Shown here one piece after another: positions 63,019 to 64,000 of a DNA stretch of 64,000 nt. The position numbers and the translations under genes were made by a program. The DNA lies in contig NZ_QJKD01000001.1 in NCBI RefSeq assembly GCF_003201875.1, forward strand, positions 248,001 to 312,000, read 5' to 3'. The notes beneath the pieces are model-generated. The model was not told the DNA's origin. It was given only the letters and a program-made list of their open reading frames with translations, and searched no databases. Each line of letters opens with the position of its first letter. The first letter of the stretch is position 1. Source of the DNA: Hungatella effluvii. Lineage in GTDB: Bacteria > Bacillota > Clostridia > Lachnospirales > Lachnospiraceae.

Positions 63019-64000
63019 TTAATCAAGAATCATTTCTGCGGCCTTCTTAAAGTCTGTGATTGCCTTGTCCACATCCGTCTTTCCAACGGTCACCGCCTGA
63101 GCCAATGCACAGAGTTCAAGATTTAAATCACTGTTCTGCGGAATGAAAACCTGTGTCTTTGTATTTGCCTCAGAACCGGCAGCCCCCTTTAAAATCAGAC
63201 TATCATCCACTGCGTGTTCCATAGATTTCTTAGCCGGGTATGCAAGCGTCTCATTAGACATACGGTAACTCAGATTATCATTCGTTATAATATATTCAAC
63301 AAGCTTTTCTACAGCTTTCTTTCGTGCATCTCCATTATCCACCATCATCAGGCAGTGGGACTGTAAGATACTCTGTCCCGTACCGCTGCCGCCTTTTAAA
63401 GGCTTTGCTGTAACCGTAAATGCTTCCGATTCCGGATTGATCGGTTTGATACCTGCAAATCCCCATGACTGATCATAATACATGGCCAGTCTGCCCAGAG
63501 CAAATAAGTTTCTCAAATCCTTCAGCTTTGCATTCTGCGGATTATAGCCTTTCTCATCCAGAAGCTTCAGCATTTCAAAGGCCTGCTTAAATCCTTCATT
63601 GTCACAGCTTAACTTTCCATTTTCATCAAGCACCTGGCCTCCAAAATTGAATACCATGCTCGTCAGGGAAGCGCCCGATACCGGCACCGATGCAGTGGTC
63701 TGACCAAACGCATATACCTGATTTCCATCTGCGTCCTTTAATTCAGAAAGTTTCTCTGCGCACTTAAGCATCTCGTCATAGGTAGTCGGAGGATTCGACG
63801 CATCCAACCCGGCCTGCTCAAACAAATCCTTATTGATGTACAAAATATACGGTCCTACATATAATGGAAGAGAATAAAGCACCTGATCAACTGAGTGTGC
63901 TTCCAAAACATTAGGATAGAAATCCGCCAGATACTCCGCCGACATAATGTCTGATACCGGACATGCTATTCCCGAATCCGCCAAAGTTGGAGTCCAGTCC
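63019..64000 (-). CDS. Family 1 solute-binding protein, copy 3 (5' part outside window)
   Basis: At least 327 residues, continuing past the right edge. The frame enters as DWTPTLADSGIACPV, matching the WLPALVDSG / WIPSLVEAG segment of copies 1 and 2; the TTG at 63984 is an internal Leu codon, not a start. It keeps LDEKGYNPQNAKLKDLRNLF and the ELCALAQAVTVG end. Third tandem paralogue; ends 22 bases before the epimerase gene. Confidence 0.93.
   Translation of the reverse strand, partial: DWTPTLADSGIACPVSDIMSAEYLADFYPNVLEAHSVDQVLYSLPLYVGPYILYINKDLFEQAGLDASNPPTTYDEMLKCAEKLSELKDADGNQVYAFGQTTASVPVSGASLTSMVFNFGGQVLDENGKLSCDNEGFKQAFEMLKLLDEKGYNPQNAKLKDLRNLFALGRLAMYYDQSWGFAGIKPINPESEAFTVTAKPLKGGSGTGQSILQSHCLMMVDNGDARKKAVEKLVEYIITNDNLSYRMSNETLAYPAKKSMEHAVDDSLILKGAAGSEANTKTQVFIPQNSDLNLELCALAQAVTVGKTDVDKAITDFKKAAEMILD

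Noticed and set aside
63019-63984. Treating the right-edge binding protein as starting at 63984
   Set aside because: The codon there is TTG within a block conserved in both paralogues, and the frame continues to the edge without a signal peptide.
1-64000. CRISPR arrays, tRNA or rRNA genes, prophage or complete insertion sequences
   Set aside because: No regularly spaced repeats, cloverleaf sequences or transposase genes were seen.

Overview
The window reads as chromosomal DNA of an anaerobic, probably gut-dwelling Lachnospiraceae (Clostridium cluster XIVa type). The grounds are moderate G+C, strong AGGAGG-type ribosome binding sites, an rpsO-pnp pair, a sporulation-type YtvI/AI-2E permease, YesM/YesN two-component genes and many carbohydrate ABC importers of Firmicutes type. 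The family assignment is inference from gene content; no rRNA or tRNA gene was seen.

Layout. 0.2-3.8 kb: a DUF2264 protein and a YtcJ-like amidohydrolase. 3.9-6.6 kb: pnp and rpsO, with a long hairpin in the pnp leader. 6.8-10.3 kb: AraC regulator divergent from a family-4 alpha-galactosidase-like gene, then a LacI regulator. 10.5-14.9 kb: an operon of two NCS2 nucleobase permeases, a RibD/DHFR-like reductase and an SDR dehydrogenase. 14.9-19.6 kb: a YtvI-like permease, an MTA/SAH-deaminase-like amidohydrolase and adenine deaminase. 20.2-25.4 kb: a PotABCD-like ABC transporter divergent from a LysR regulator. 25.5-25.9 kb: a 27-residue hydrophobic peptide gene with a convergent antisense promoter, a candidate type I toxin-antitoxin locus. 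26-37 kb: a ketopantoate-reductase-like gene, then the nickel-pincer cofactor genes larE, larC and larB with a five-gene nickel/peptide-type ABC transporter. larA is absent, and a DUF234 ATPase gene sits between larC and larE. 37-41 kb: housekeeping-like genes (GNAT, VanZ, a 58-residue membrane protein, a DnaQ-like exonuclease, Uma2, a GT51 transglycosylase). 41.3-50.5 kb: a sugar ABC transporter with three tandem cupin paralogues, divergent from yesM/yesN. 50.7-64 kb: a large sugar-utilisation cluster with SIS isomerase, class II aldolase, two permeases, a cytoplasmic sulfatase, three paralogous solute-binding proteins (the last cut by the window edge), LacI, a fucose-isomerase-like protein and an AGE-family epimerase.

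Non-coding structure is the most unusual part. A 151-bp element with 16-bp terminal inverted repeats occurs twice, in opposite orientation, each time at the 3' end of an operon gene; two partial terminal repeats lie at the ends of two other genes. A 300-bp, GC-rich giant palindrome is flanked by an 8-bp direct repeat. A second short palindromic family precedes two ABC genes. Two matching LacI-type operators tie the 57-kb and 60-kb promoters together. Two proteins (PNPase and adenine deaminase) carry expanded pentapeptide tracts encoded by 15-bp tandem repeats.
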